Positions 7,601-14,247 of a stretch of DNA of 37,784 nt are shown one piece after another. Under the pieces are notes generated by a model. It made no database searches. It saw nothing but the letters and a program-made list of their open reading frames with translations, and was not told where the DNA came from. Position 1 is the stretch's first letter; each line of letters opens with the position of its first letter. Made by a program: the position numbers and the translations under genes. The DNA comes from a bacterium. GTDB taxonomy: Bacteria; Verrucomicrobiota; Verrucomicrobiia; Limisphaerales; J093. The DNA lies in the NCBI GenBank assembly GCA_021823625.1, contig JAKANS010000041.1:1-37784 (forward strand), given 5' to 3'.

Positions 7601-10307
7601 CCTGACCGTCACCAACCGTGGCCCGGATGCCGCCACGGACGCAGTGTTGACCGAGCAGATCGACGCTGCTCTGGGCTTCTCCTCGGTGGCCACCAGCCAG
7701 GGGCTCTGGCGCCTGACCGCAGACGGGCTGACCTGGGAAATCGGCAGCTTGCCGCCGGGCAGCAGCGCCACCTTGGATCTGTTGGTCACCCCCACGGTGG
7801 CCGGGATGGTGACGAACGTGGCCACCGTCACCGCGGCGGAAACCGATCCGGTCCCGGACGACAACCGCGTGGAATTGGCGACCTCGGTCCGTCCGCCGGC
7901 GGATCTCGCCCTGACGCTCGACGAACCGGGGTCGCCGCTGATCGCCGACCAGCCGACCAGTTCCACGTTCACCGTGACCAACCTCGGCCCATCCACGGCC
8001 ACCAGCGTCGTGTTCGTCCATCCGTTGCCGGCAGCCTTTCAGCTCGACGCCTTGACGCCCAGCGATGGCGAGGCCACCAACGACGCCGGCTTGGTGCGCT
8101 GGCAACTGGCCGAACTGCCGGCCGGCGCGGTGGCCACCCTCCGCCTGGACATCACGCCGCAAAGCGCGGGCCTCGTGACCAACGCGGCCTCGGTCGCGGC
8201 TTTCGAGGCCGACCTCGATCCGACGAACAACCAAGTCGAAGCGATCGGGCAGGTCTTCAACCAAGCCGAGCTGGCGCTGACCTTCACCGCCGCTCCCGCC
8301 ACGCTGCTGTTGGGCGAAACAGGAACCTTCGAGCTTACCGTGACGAACCGGGGACCGCACCCGGCCAGCGCCGTGATCCTCACTAACGAACTGCCCGCCG
8401 GCCTGGCCCTGTTGACCGTGGAGGCCAGTCGCGGGACGGCAGAGACGAACGGCACGGAGTCGGTGTTGAACCTGGGCGAAATGGCGATGGGCGAATCGGC
8501 CACGGTGACTTTGACGGCTACGGCGGTTGGCTTGGGTCGCCAGACAAACACCGCCGGCCTCAGCGCGCCGGAATTGGACCTGCACCCGGAGGACAACTTC
8601 GCGACGGTCGTGGTGGAAATGTTGCCCGGCGCCGATCTCCGGCTGATGCAGCAGATCGTATCCGGTCCCGCCCTGCTGGACCAGCCGCTGCGTTACCTTT
8701 TGCAGGTCACCAACGCCGGGCCGAACGCGGCCAACCGGGTGGTCGTGCACGACCTCGTGCCACTCGACACCGAGTTCCTGAGCGCCGAGATGACCGACGG
8801 GACGTACGCGCTCGACGGGCGCGACTTCTATTTCCAACCCGGCACCCTCGAAGCCGGCGCCGCCGCCGCGGCCACGCTCGTTTTGCGGCCGCTCAGCCTG
8901 GGTACGATCACGAACACGGCCAACGCCTTCGCGGCCGAAGGGGATCCGAATCCGAACGACAACCTGACCGAAGTGGTTTCGGTGGTCCAGTTGGGCGCCG
9001 ACCTTGCGCTCCAACTGGCGCCGCCGCCGGCCACCGTGCTCGTCGGGGAATCCTTCGAGTACGACCTGGTCATCACCAACCGTGGTCCGCACGAGGCCAA
9101 CGCCGTGGAACTCCGCAACGAACTGCCCGGACTGGCCTCGTTGACCGCGGTGGAAATCAGCCAGGGCGATTGGGAACAGAGCGGGGACACTGTGCTCGCG
9201 CACCTCGGCAACCTGGCCGTCGGGGCCCAAGCCACGATCAAGCTCAGCCTGGTCGCCACCGACGTCGGGTCGCTGGCGGGCACATCCTCGGTGGTGGCGA
9301 CGGAATTGGATCCGAACCCGGCCGATAACGTGGTTGACGAAGTCACCGTCGTCCAGGCGGGCGCGAATCTGTCGGTGACCCTGGAGGCCGACCAGGCGCA
9401 CGTGATCGCTGGCCGGCTGTTGACCTATGGCCTGTTCGTGACGAACCAAGGCCCCAACGACGCCGTGGGCGTGCTGGTTACCAACCGTTTGCCGGCGGGC
9501 GCCCAACTCCTGTCCGTGGAAGCCACGATCGGCCGTTGGCAGGAACAAGACGGTGCCCTCGTCGGCGAGCTGGGCATCCTGCCGCAGGGCGGCGCCGCCT
9601 TCGCCACGCTGGTGGTGCAACCCCGCGAAGCCGGCAACCTGACGAACACCGTCTCGGTGAGCACTCTTTCCGCCGACCCGGACCTGGCGGACAACGTGGC
9701 GGAGAACGTCACCCGCGCCTACGCCGAAGCGTTCCTGCTCGTCACCAACGAACCGGTGCCGGCCAGCGTTCTGCTGAGCAACCGGGTTCAGGTCGCTTTC
9801 GTGGTGACCAACCGGGGCGACCAGGTGGCCCCTGCCACCCAGATGTTGGTGGCCTTCTCTTTGAACACGGACCTGCTCGCCGCGGACCTGGACGGCGGCG
9901 ATTATTACCTCTCCGCGCCGGGGGTCGTTTGCACACTGGGCGACCTTCCCCCCGGCGGCACCGCCCGACTGACCGTGGATTTGCAGCCCATCCGGCTGGG
10001 CCAGCTCGTCGGCCAGGCCACGCTGTTTTCGCCCGCGGCCGACCCGGCCAACCCCAGCCTGGGTTCGCGGATCGAGACCAAGATCGTGAACACGCCCACG
10101 CTCTACGCCGAACGGAACGGCAACCGGCTCGTGTTGTCCTGGCCCACGGCGGCGGCCGGCTTCGAACTCCAGTCCACCGATGACCTCATCCGGCCGGACT
10201 GGCAGTTGGTGCGGAATCCGGTGGTGATCGATGGCGATCGGGTGACCGTGGAAGTGAAACTCTCGGGAGCCGGGCGGTTTTACCGTCTGCACGAGCCGGG
10301 AAGTTGA
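1680..10307 (+). CDS. Giant secreted subtilisin-like (S8) protease with P-domain, cadherin-like domain and 14 DUF11 repeats
   Basis: A 2,875-residue exported serine protease or adhesin-protease. The ATG at 1680 is chosen because it precedes a signal peptide (basic RRIRFRLR, then a hydrophobic stretch ending GGLAAP, ~residues 29-54); no clear ribosome site is seen. Reading frame continues upstream only over the antisense of the TRAP gene. Catalytic residues by motif: Asp292 (AMWDAGW), His321 (HSTHVAGT), oxyanion Asn429 (AAGNARG), Ser516 (LAGTSMAAPVVSG). Then a jelly-roll typical of bacterial S8 enzymes (~590-715), a Ca-binding-like segment (SGNGNGDVDRGE), a proprotein-convertase P-domain (~860-995), a cadherin-like 'TPDTGYQGPDSFTFTVNDG' domain (~1000-1094), 14 DUF11 repeats (~1095-2800), and a short C-terminal LSWP/GFELQST module. 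DUF11 domains usually build extended surface stalks. Likely outside the cell or on the surface; substrate unknown. Confidence 0.9.
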   Translation: MLSSQVAILAPLSGERPPSPRSTSVSRRIRFRLRALAVGCLCSLAMAAGGLAAPVRPDRIPVAETLGPRQLASSPVLRPVRLKSGTFVGAGDLAANLANAFAVSPGAGRVHVLVQFGRLPTTAARERLANAGIVLLDYLPDRAFFVSVPRSADLALLAAAGARWLGPIYPEDKLSATLDAGTPGVWATLPDGTVKLRARVFADVPLAEAKAAVSATGAVVTTEMASTRQLEIQVAAGAVGSLAALDALRWIEEVPPPMETFNDGVRTNTQAYLAQAAPYGLSGTNVVVAMWDAGWVDFAHPDFGGRVKPGEADVPAKKHAHSTHVAGTLVGSGAASEARGGTPFQWRGMAPGATLISYDVDTGPLIDEHRDARERFNAVISQNSWGLTLSQFFGNCHLLGDYTSTAPDYDHLATGLYGDPYLVVFAAGNARGRRDQNGCPSDDYSTIGVPATGKDMITVGAINSDDNSMTVFSSWGPTDDGRLKPEIVAPGDEAGGDGGITSTQPNETYGVLAGTSMAAPVVSGAAALLIEDYRAHYNNQTPLPAMVKALLAHTAADLSDGSSGYQPGPDYATGYGRIQVKDAVDQLRSGGVLVGVVAPGDSAVYTLDVPPDTASVKVTLVWDDVAAAENAAKTLVNDLDLVVTDPNGTRHYPWTLDPAHPSAPAVRTREDHVNVIEQVLADTDVVAGQWTIAVAGTDVASEEPQKFALIFTPAVMAVTPLLAMETARFSDASGNGNGDVDRGEVIEEEVVLRNTDGPGVSNVTARLVTDSPAVRLLQADAAYPPLLSGATATNLVPFSYRVSKDAECGQQIVFQHLTTVGERQYTNVFTRAVGRLEVTNVTSRVFAATNVPLPIPDISSVTSVLPVTVTGMVLGVKAKVRVDHTWLDDLDIRLRHPDGTSVTLLSHIGDSSANLGTGDCGTEVAWTQFDDAASQGIRDGAAPYVGTFLPDEPLDVLTNRPLAGNWRLRIADTSLEDIGTLLCWQLEIQYAEVGYRCEFFNQTPVAPDHEALAYYGLSSWLTLQATDPDEDPLAFAIVTPPVHGSLSDFDSAAGTVRYTPDTGYQGPDSFTFTVNDGYVTSSPATVSVDVRPPTSDLAVSQTVEPAAPIYGETFTLTVTVTNRGPNTAQAVWLTNALPAGLELLSAVVSQGTLVTNATQLVAQLGQLGESSESRSAVLTLTGRVPLPGWVTNLVTAGAGEVEPTPDDNLSSLAFPILETADLALTSQAGGDPTPVGQPFSVALTVTNAGPYLASNVVVRSELAAGLELDSATTSQGDWTNDHGVFLGRLGDLAVGGAASLQLNLVPDVLGLVTNRVTVTADQPDPNADDNATEAFTTVRPVTDLALSWQTPPAPVALGQMFTNVVTLTNRGPVAASEVAVNLALTPGAEFVQVTATEGTPTQDAGVVTWPVGALDAAGEQSLELVLRASSLGLFTNTAAVSAYEFDLLPADNTAAAITDVRSDTDLAVGLEPPAGRIAIGQATRYTLSVTNLGPNPATQVTLVHELPASFALLSLTASQGAATNEAGRVSAALGDLAVGEAASVTVEVQPQTAGGFTNTVEAAAFEVDLAADNNVVVAAFLVEEPADLEIQMSAAPAQVVYGGEVEFLLVVTNHGPYAATGVSVTNTLPAGLTGGAAQSTEGTAQLELNRVVFNFGELPVGGTATGLVQTVAAQLGWLTNTAAVAAEQPDPMPENNLATVAVEVLPAVDLAIVQTLTPAPAAVNHDMRFEITVTNRGPQTATGLTLTDPLPEGWDFIAGQSEGGTWDLVDRTVVCTLADLAPEGTATVNLILRATAVGDFTNTLTIAAVQTELNGEDNTANLAVTVQEDADLALTCSASPASPLTGEPIVFVLSVTNLGPFAATNVVLTDSLPPAGALASVSVTQGEWDATNQMVQVRLGDLAVGAEATVTLTVAATASGGFTNLAQVSASQPDVVPDNNLCETVVEVRPAADLGISKVVTPDPAALGVPLEYFLTVTNRGPDAATDAVLTEQIDAALGFSSVATSQGLWRLTADGLTWEIGSLPPGSSATLDLLVTPTVAGMVTNVATVTAAETDPVPDDNRVELATSVRPPADLALTLDEPGSPLIADQPTSSTFTVTNLGPSTATSVVFVHPLPAAFQLDALTPSDGEATNDAGLVRWQLAELPAGAVATLRLDITPQSAGLVTNAASVAAFEADLDPTNNQVEAIGQVFNQAELALTFTAAPATLLLGETGTFELTVTNRGPHPASAVILTNELPAGLALLTVEASRGTAETNGTESVLNLGEMAMGESATVTLTATAVGLGRQTNTAGLSAPELDLHPEDNFATVVVEMLPGADLRLMQQIVSGPALLDQPLRYLLQVTNAGPNAANRVVVHDLVPLDTEFLSAEMTDGTYALDGRDFYFQPGTLEAGAAAAATLVLRPLSLGTITNTANAFAAEGDPNPNDNLTEVVSVVQLGADLALQLAPPPATVLVGESFEYDLVITNRGPHEANAVELRNELPGLASLTAVEISQGDWEQSGDTVLAHLGNLAVGAQATIKLSLVATDVGSLAGTSSVVATELDPNPADNVVDEVTVVQAGANLSVTLEADQAHVIAGRLLTYGLFVTNQGPNDAVGVLVTNRLPAGAQLLSVEATIGRWQEQDGALVGELGILPQGGAAFATLVVQPREAGNLTNTVSVSTLSADPDLADNVAENVTRAYAEAFLLVTNEPVPASVLLSNRVQVAFVVTNRGDQVAPATQMLVAFSLNTDLLAADLDGGDYYLSAPGVVCTLGDLPPGGTARLTVDLQPIRLGQLVGQATLFSPAADPANPSLGSRIETKIVNTPTLYAERNGNRLVLSWPTAAAGFELQSTDDLIRPDWQLVRNPVVIDGDRVTVEVKLSGAGRFYRLHEPGS
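4963..10085 (+). repeat. 14 tandem DUF11-encoding repeats, period about 366 bp
   Basis: Repeat units open with a (A/T/P/G)-(A/D)-D-L-A-like motif followed ~25 residues later by 'VTNRGP' or 'VTNLGP' and a 'LPAG' turn. Unit starts read near 4963, 5331, 5699, 6068, 6432, 6799, 7165, 7531, 7899, 8263, 8629, 8996, 9359 and 9724, giving a spacing of 363-369 bp. The units are clearly diverged from each other, so this is an old array and not a recent nucleotide duplication. The last unit is the most divergent (AFLLVTNEPVPA). Confidence 0.88.
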
Positions 10308-10377
10308 GCGGCGGCCTCGGCGGTCCGGCAGGCGCCACTTTACAACCGCAGTTTCCGCGGCACACTTCCGCCGGTTT

Positions 10378-10533
10378 ATGAGTTACGACCAATTCTGGAG
10401 CATCTTCACGATGCCGATCGGCTTGATGATCTGCTTTACACCGCTTGTCATTGCCTGGTTGATCGCCGAGAGGAAGACCCCGCCGGCAAAGAAGAATCCC
10501 CCGGCCAAGGCCAAGGCCAAGGCCAACCACTGA
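10378..10533 (+). CDS. Small single-pass membrane peptide (51 aa) with Lys-Ala tail
   Basis: A 51-residue ORF starting MSYDQFWSIFTM, with one hydrophobic segment (~residues 11-30, PIGLMICFTPLVIAWLIA) and a basic tail (RKTPPAKKNPPAKAKAKANH). The tail is encoded by a hexanucleotide ccaagg-type microrepeat (about 10504-10526). Positive residues after the segment suggest the C-terminus is cytoplasmic. It follows the giant protease by 70 bp on the same strand. I do not recognise a named family, although small proteins of this build are plausible in Verrucomicrobiota. No clear Shine-Dalgarno is seen. Real-gene status rests on the well-formed membrane segment and codon usage. Confidence 0.55.
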   Translation: MSYDQFWSIFTMPIGLMICFTPLVIAWLIAERKTPPAKKNPPAKAKAKANH

Positions 10534-10910
10534 CCGTCCGGCTTCGGCCGCGACTGCGGCGCCAGGGAGCGGTTCGCGGCGGAACGGAGTTGCCGGGCCG
10601 ACATAGGACGGTGAACTTCGAAGCGGCTGGGACTTGAGGGGCTTTTACCACCTGCCGTGTGGCCGGTTCGGTTCAACCCGAACTCCGCAGTTGGACGGGG
10701 ACCGCACGCGGCCCGCGTGCAACTTTCAGTGGCCCGCCGAAAAGGCCAGTTCCCGACCTCGCTTTCGCGCTGCGCTGGCTTGGGTTGCCACGCAGACGGG
10801 GTGGAAAAGAGCGTTTAAGCCTGCCCGGCGAGCCACCGGACAGCACACACCCGCGGCGTATTGCTCCCTAATTTCGAGTTCGGGTTTAACGTGTTGAAGC
10901 GGTTTTCCAG
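10534..10910. other. Intergenic, converging genes; nothing recognised
   Basis: About 377 bp between the 51-aa peptide and the 3' end of the outer-membrane barrel gene. Short ORFs exist on both strands but none has recognisable protein features. No clear terminator hairpin with a T-run was found. Confidence 0.5.
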
Positions 10911-13322
10911 TTAGCGCCACCGGACGCTGAGGACGGCGAGGATCTGGTGGGCGGTGTAGTCTCGGAGGTGGCCGCTCGAAGGCTCGTCGTACGCGAAGTG
11001 GCCGTATTGCAGCCGCGCCGTGGTTGATTTGCTGAGCTGCCGCGTAATTCCTACCCGGACGCCGTGACGGTCGTAGTCAAGGCCGAGGGGCAATCCTCCC
11101 TCGACGTTGTGCTGGCCGTAGCGCGCCTGCGAAAACAGGTAGTTGGCCGTCAGGTCGGTCTTCTGGTCGAGGAGGCAGGTCACGTTCGCCAGCAACGAGC
11201 AGAGGTCGCCGCGGTACGGCGCCACGGCGAGGCTGCCGTTATCGGCGGTCGTCGTCTCGGTATGCTGATAGGAGACCGTGCCGCCGAAGTAAACGCGCCG
11301 GACGGGCGTAAGAGTGAAGTTACCGCTGACGGTGTGGCTGAGGTAACGGCCGGCATAGAGCCGGCCACCGGGCGTGGCGTCCGGGCCCACGTCGTCGGGC
11401 GAGGTCGCGCCGGTGGTGGTCCGGTAATCGCTGTCGGCGAACTGGTAGGTGAAGGTCGAGCGCCACCACCTCAGCGGCGACCAGACCACGCGGGCCTCGA
11501 CTTCATCCGCGACGATGCGGCGTTGTTGGATGAACCCGGGGTAGGCGCTGTCGCGCTGGTCGAGCGGATAATCGTAATCGGTCTGCCGGTCGCGGTGCCG
11601 GTAGTGACCGCCGAAGGAGACGGTCCGCCACGGCGAGGAGTTGAATCCCACGCGGAAATCCTGCCAGCGCGCCGCCGCCTCCGAGCCGAGGTCGAAGGCG
11701 TGCGGTCCGTTGTCCTGATTCGCGTCGCGGGTGTAGTCGTCCTGGCTTAACCGGGCCTCGGCGAACAAGGCGGTGAACGGCAGGCCGGCGTAGCGGATCA
11801 GGAGGTTTTCCTCGGCGCCCGCCAGGTCCAACGTGGAGCGCTCGGTTGCCGGAATGCGGAAGATGCCGGCGGTGGGATCGGTCGGATCGATGACTTCATC
11901 GAGGTTTACGTCGCCAAAAGTATCCTGGCGTTTCCACTGACCTTGCACGGCCGCGGTGGCCATGAGGGTGGGGAGAAGGCGGAACTGCGAACTCGCATCC
12001 GCCACCTGCCAGACTTCGTCGAGCAGGATGCTGTCTGTGGACCACGCACTGCCGGAGGCGGGTTGCCCGGCGGCGTCGCGCGGCGCGAGGCTGGCGGCGC
12101 TATCCCCGTCGAGCCAGGAATACCGATAGCCGACCCCGGCGAGCCACCAGGGCGTCAGTTCCTTCTGCGCGGTGAAGTCGTTGGCCACCTGCGTGTGCTG
12201 GTGTTCCTCGCTGACGCGCATCGTGAGCTCCGGCGCACCGCCGCCTGCCGGCACACTGAGCGCATCGGTGCGGGCGGTGTTGAGACGGTAAAACTCCAGT
12301 CGCAACCGGTCTTCCAACTGGAACCCCTGGACATTGTACGAAACACCCAACTTTACCACGTGGGTGCGTTCGTCCCGTTGTTCCACAGACGGATAGATAT
12401 TTCGCGCGTCGGCGTAAGCGCCACTGGGCGCGTTGACAGCGCCCCAGGTGAGCATCGATTTCGCGCCGTCCGCGAAATGGTACTCGTAGCCCAAAACGAG
12501 TTTCGGCCAGTTGGGCAGTGTGAGGCCCACGTTGGCCCAGGCTTGCCCGACATCCAGATGCAGATCGTCGCCGAGCCGGTACAACGGCGGGGCGAAGGCG
12601 CCGTCGTAACCGCCGGCGTCGGCGTCGTACCGGCGGAACTGCTCGAAGCCCGTTTCGACAAAGCCCAAGTCGGGGCGGCGGAACGCGAGCGCCACCCGGT
12701 AATCGTCGCGGCTGACCTGGCCTTCGGCCGAAACCGAGCGACCGTCCGGGTAGGTTTGCCGATACTCGAACTTCTCGATCCCGCCGTTCCAACCGTCCGG
12801 CTGCCACTCGAGCTCGCGGAACTTCGCCTTGTCGCCATGCACCGTCGTCCACGAAATGACCGGTGTGAGTGTCCAATTCGTGACCAGGTTCGCGACCACC
12901 GGCGTGTTGTCCCACCTGGCGCCCTGATCGATCCAGGCCCGGAGCAAGGCCACCTGGTTGGTGGTCAGCGGAGCGCCTCTCCCGTCCGGCGGCATTTCCA
13001 TGTCGGGCACGAGCCGGGCGACGTAGTGGATCAGCGGGCTTTGGGCGCTGTTACCGGGGAGGATGTCCACGCCGTGGGCGCCGCCTTTGAGGGCGGTCTC
13101 GCGCTGGGTCAGGCGGAACTGCGACTTCGGACGCTCGGGTCCGTGGCAACGCAGGCACTCGCTCTCGAGAATCGGTTGGATGTCGCGCCGAAAGTCGATC
13201 GTTCGGGCGGCGGGCGGCGGGAGTTGGTTGACGTCCACCTCCGCTCCGCGGACGCGAGCCGCAGCGAACCACCCACCCAGGCCGAGCGCCAACCCAAGGA
13301 CGGGGATTGTGGACGGTTGCAT
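10911..13322 (-). CDS. Outer-membrane beta-barrel (MtrB/PioB-like) with N-terminal PSCyt1 heme domain
   Basis: An 803-residue exported protein. Residues 1-27 are a signal peptide (ends ARVRGAEV). Residues ~40-137 form a planctomycete-type cytochrome c domain: heme site C56-L-R-C59-H60 in 'SECLRCHGPERPKSQFRL', a likely axial Met in 'MEMPP' (~108-112), and the closing 'LLRAWIDQGARWDN'. From ~145 to the end are alternating amphipathic strands rich in Tyr/Trp/Arg with Asp/Gly turns, like the MtrB/PioB decaheme-associated porin family, ending in a short strand (LSVRWR). MtrB-type porins sheath a multiheme cytochrome and let electrons cross the outer membrane. The multiheme gene lies directly upstream, its stop codon overlapping this gene's GAAAGG ribosome site. 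The domain fusion is the unusual part. A generic OM porin is the alternative. Confidence 0.78.
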   Translation of the reverse strand: MQPSTIPVLGLALGLGGWFAAARVRGAEVDVNQLPPPAARTIDFRRDIQPILESECLRCHGPERPKSQFRLTQRETALKGGAHGVDILPGNSAQSPLIHYVARLVPDMEMPPDGRGAPLTTNQVALLRAWIDQGARWDNTPVVANLVTNWTLTPVISWTTVHGDKAKFRELEWQPDGWNGGIEKFEYRQTYPDGRSVSAEGQVSRDDYRVALAFRRPDLGFVETGFEQFRRYDADAGGYDGAFAPPLYRLGDDLHLDVGQAWANVGLTLPNWPKLVLGYEYHFADGAKSMLTWGAVNAPSGAYADARNIYPSVEQRDERTHVVKLGVSYNVQGFQLEDRLRLEFYRLNTARTDALSVPAGGGAPELTMRVSEEHQHTQVANDFTAQKELTPWWLAGVGYRYSWLDGDSAASLAPRDAAGQPASGSAWSTDSILLDEVWQVADASSQFRLLPTLMATAAVQGQWKRQDTFGDVNLDEVIDPTDPTAGIFRIPATERSTLDLAGAEENLLIRYAGLPFTALFAEARLSQDDYTRDANQDNGPHAFDLGSEAAARWQDFRVGFNSSPWRTVSFGGHYRHRDRQTDYDYPLDQRDSAYPGFIQQRRIVADEVEARVVWSPLRWWRSTFTYQFADSDYRTTTGATSPDDVGPDATPGGRLYAGRYLSHTVSGNFTLTPVRRVYFGGTVSYQHTETTTADNGSLAVAPYRGDLCSLLANVTCLLDQKTDLTANYLFSQARYGQHNVEGGLPLGLDYDRHGVRVGITRQLSKSTTARLQYGHFAYDEPSSGHLRDYTAHQILAVLSVRWR

Positions 13323-13327
13323 GCGCG

Positions 13328-13333
13328 CCTTTC
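13328..13333 (-). promoter_or_regulatory. Shine-Dalgarno GAAAGG for the barrel gene, overlapping upstream stop
   Basis: GAAAGG on the minus strand, 5 nt before the ATG at 13322. It shares bases with the TGA stop (13332-13334) of the multiheme cytochrome gene, so the two genes are likely translationally coupled. This fixes the barrel gene's start. Confidence 0.65.
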
Positions 13334-14123
13334 AGTAGAGCAGGTGGTGGTTGAAATCGGAGCCGTGCACGGCGGTGTGACAGCCGGAAGTCCAGCAGGT
13401 GCCGCGCGGCAGGAAGAGGCTGTGGTTGACGGCCCCGATCACCACCTGGCCGGGCGGAACCCCCGCACCCTGCACCTGCGCGTGGCAACGCAGGCAGAGG
13501 TTGGGGTCGGGCTGCCGAAGCAGCTTCGCGTTGATGGAGCCATGCGGGTCGTGGCAGGTGGTGCAGCCTTCCCGCATGGCTTCGTGCGCGAACACCACCG
13601 GCTTCGTCTGTTCGCGATGGCACCCCGCGCACGCCTGGTCGGCCCAGCCCAGCGTCAACCCGCCGGCCGGCTTGAAGATGTCCTGCCCGTGCGGGTCGTG
13701 GCACTGGACGCAATTCATTTTGCCCTCAGCCACCGGGTGGTGCTGCGGCAGGCGAAACTGGGCCTGCACGTCCAGATGACAGTTGAAACAGGCGGTCGCG
13801 TCCCGTCCGGGGTTCACGATGAACTTCCCGAGTCCGCCCCCCACCTCCACGTGTTTGCTTCCCGGCCCGTGGCAACTCTCACAGCCGGTTCCGCCGGCTA
13901 ATTTCGCCGTGTCCGAGTGGAAACGCGCGTGGGGACTGGAGGGGAAGGCTCGGACGCAGTTCGTGTGGCAGTCGTAGCACGCTTGGTTGCCGACAAAATG
14001 GGCGCCCGGAATCTCCGGCACCGTCAGCACGGTCCGTTCGAACGTACCGCAGGAAACGAGCACCAGGAGCCCAATCCCGCCCAAGACGAGGCTGGCGCGT
14101 CGCCAGTCGTGAGGCGTGTTCAC
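13332..14123 (-). CDS. Multiheme c-type cytochrome lipoprotein (DmsE/MtrA-like)
   Basis: A 263-residue exported electron-transfer protein. The GTG start at 14123 is chosen because it begins a compact lipoprotein signal: VNTPHDWRR, hydrophobic LVLGGIGLLVL, lipobox LVSC with Cys25. Seven standard CXXCH heme sites are visible, with His at 53, 85, 116, 142, 169, 191 and 214. An eighth, wider site reads C-W-T-S-G-C-H (His249). The ending 'CHTAVHGSDFNHHLLY' resembles the DmsE/MtrA family of periplasmic decahemes that plug into MtrB-type porins, but this one is shorter and has fewer hemes. It precedes the barrel gene by 9 bp. Expected place: periplasmic side of the outer membrane, passing electrons outward (or inward). 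Donor and acceptor are not encoded here. Confidence 0.85.
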   Translation of the reverse strand: MNTPHDWRRASLVLGGIGLLVLVSCGTFERTVLTVPEIPGAHFVGNQACYDCHTNCVRAFPSSPHARFHSDTAKLAGGTGCESCHGPGSKHVEVGGGLGKFIVNPGRDATACFNCHLDVQAQFRLPQHHPVAEGKMNCVQCHDPHGQDIFKPAGGLTLGWADQACAGCHREQTKPVVFAHEAMREGCTTCHDPHGSINAKLLRQPDPNLCLRCHAQVQGAGVPPGQVVIGAVNHSLFLPRGTCWTSGCHTAVHGSDFNHHLLY

Positions 14124-14247
14124 TGGGGAGAGGAGGCTCGAACGGCCGCAAGGTTCCCGCGAAGGTCGCAATTCCGCGTGTACTTTCCGCCGCACCTTCG
14201 GCCAGCCCGACTCGGCAAGAAGTCCATGGCCGCCAGCGGAGGCGACC

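Noticed and set aside
7116-10292. 1,058-codon open frame on the minus strand
   Set aside because: Antisense of the DUF11 repeats; open only because of GC3 bias, and its apparent repeats mirror the DUF11 period.
11943-13901. 652-codon plus-strand frame across the barrel and cytochrome genes
   Set aside because: Shadow of two well-supported genes on the other strand.
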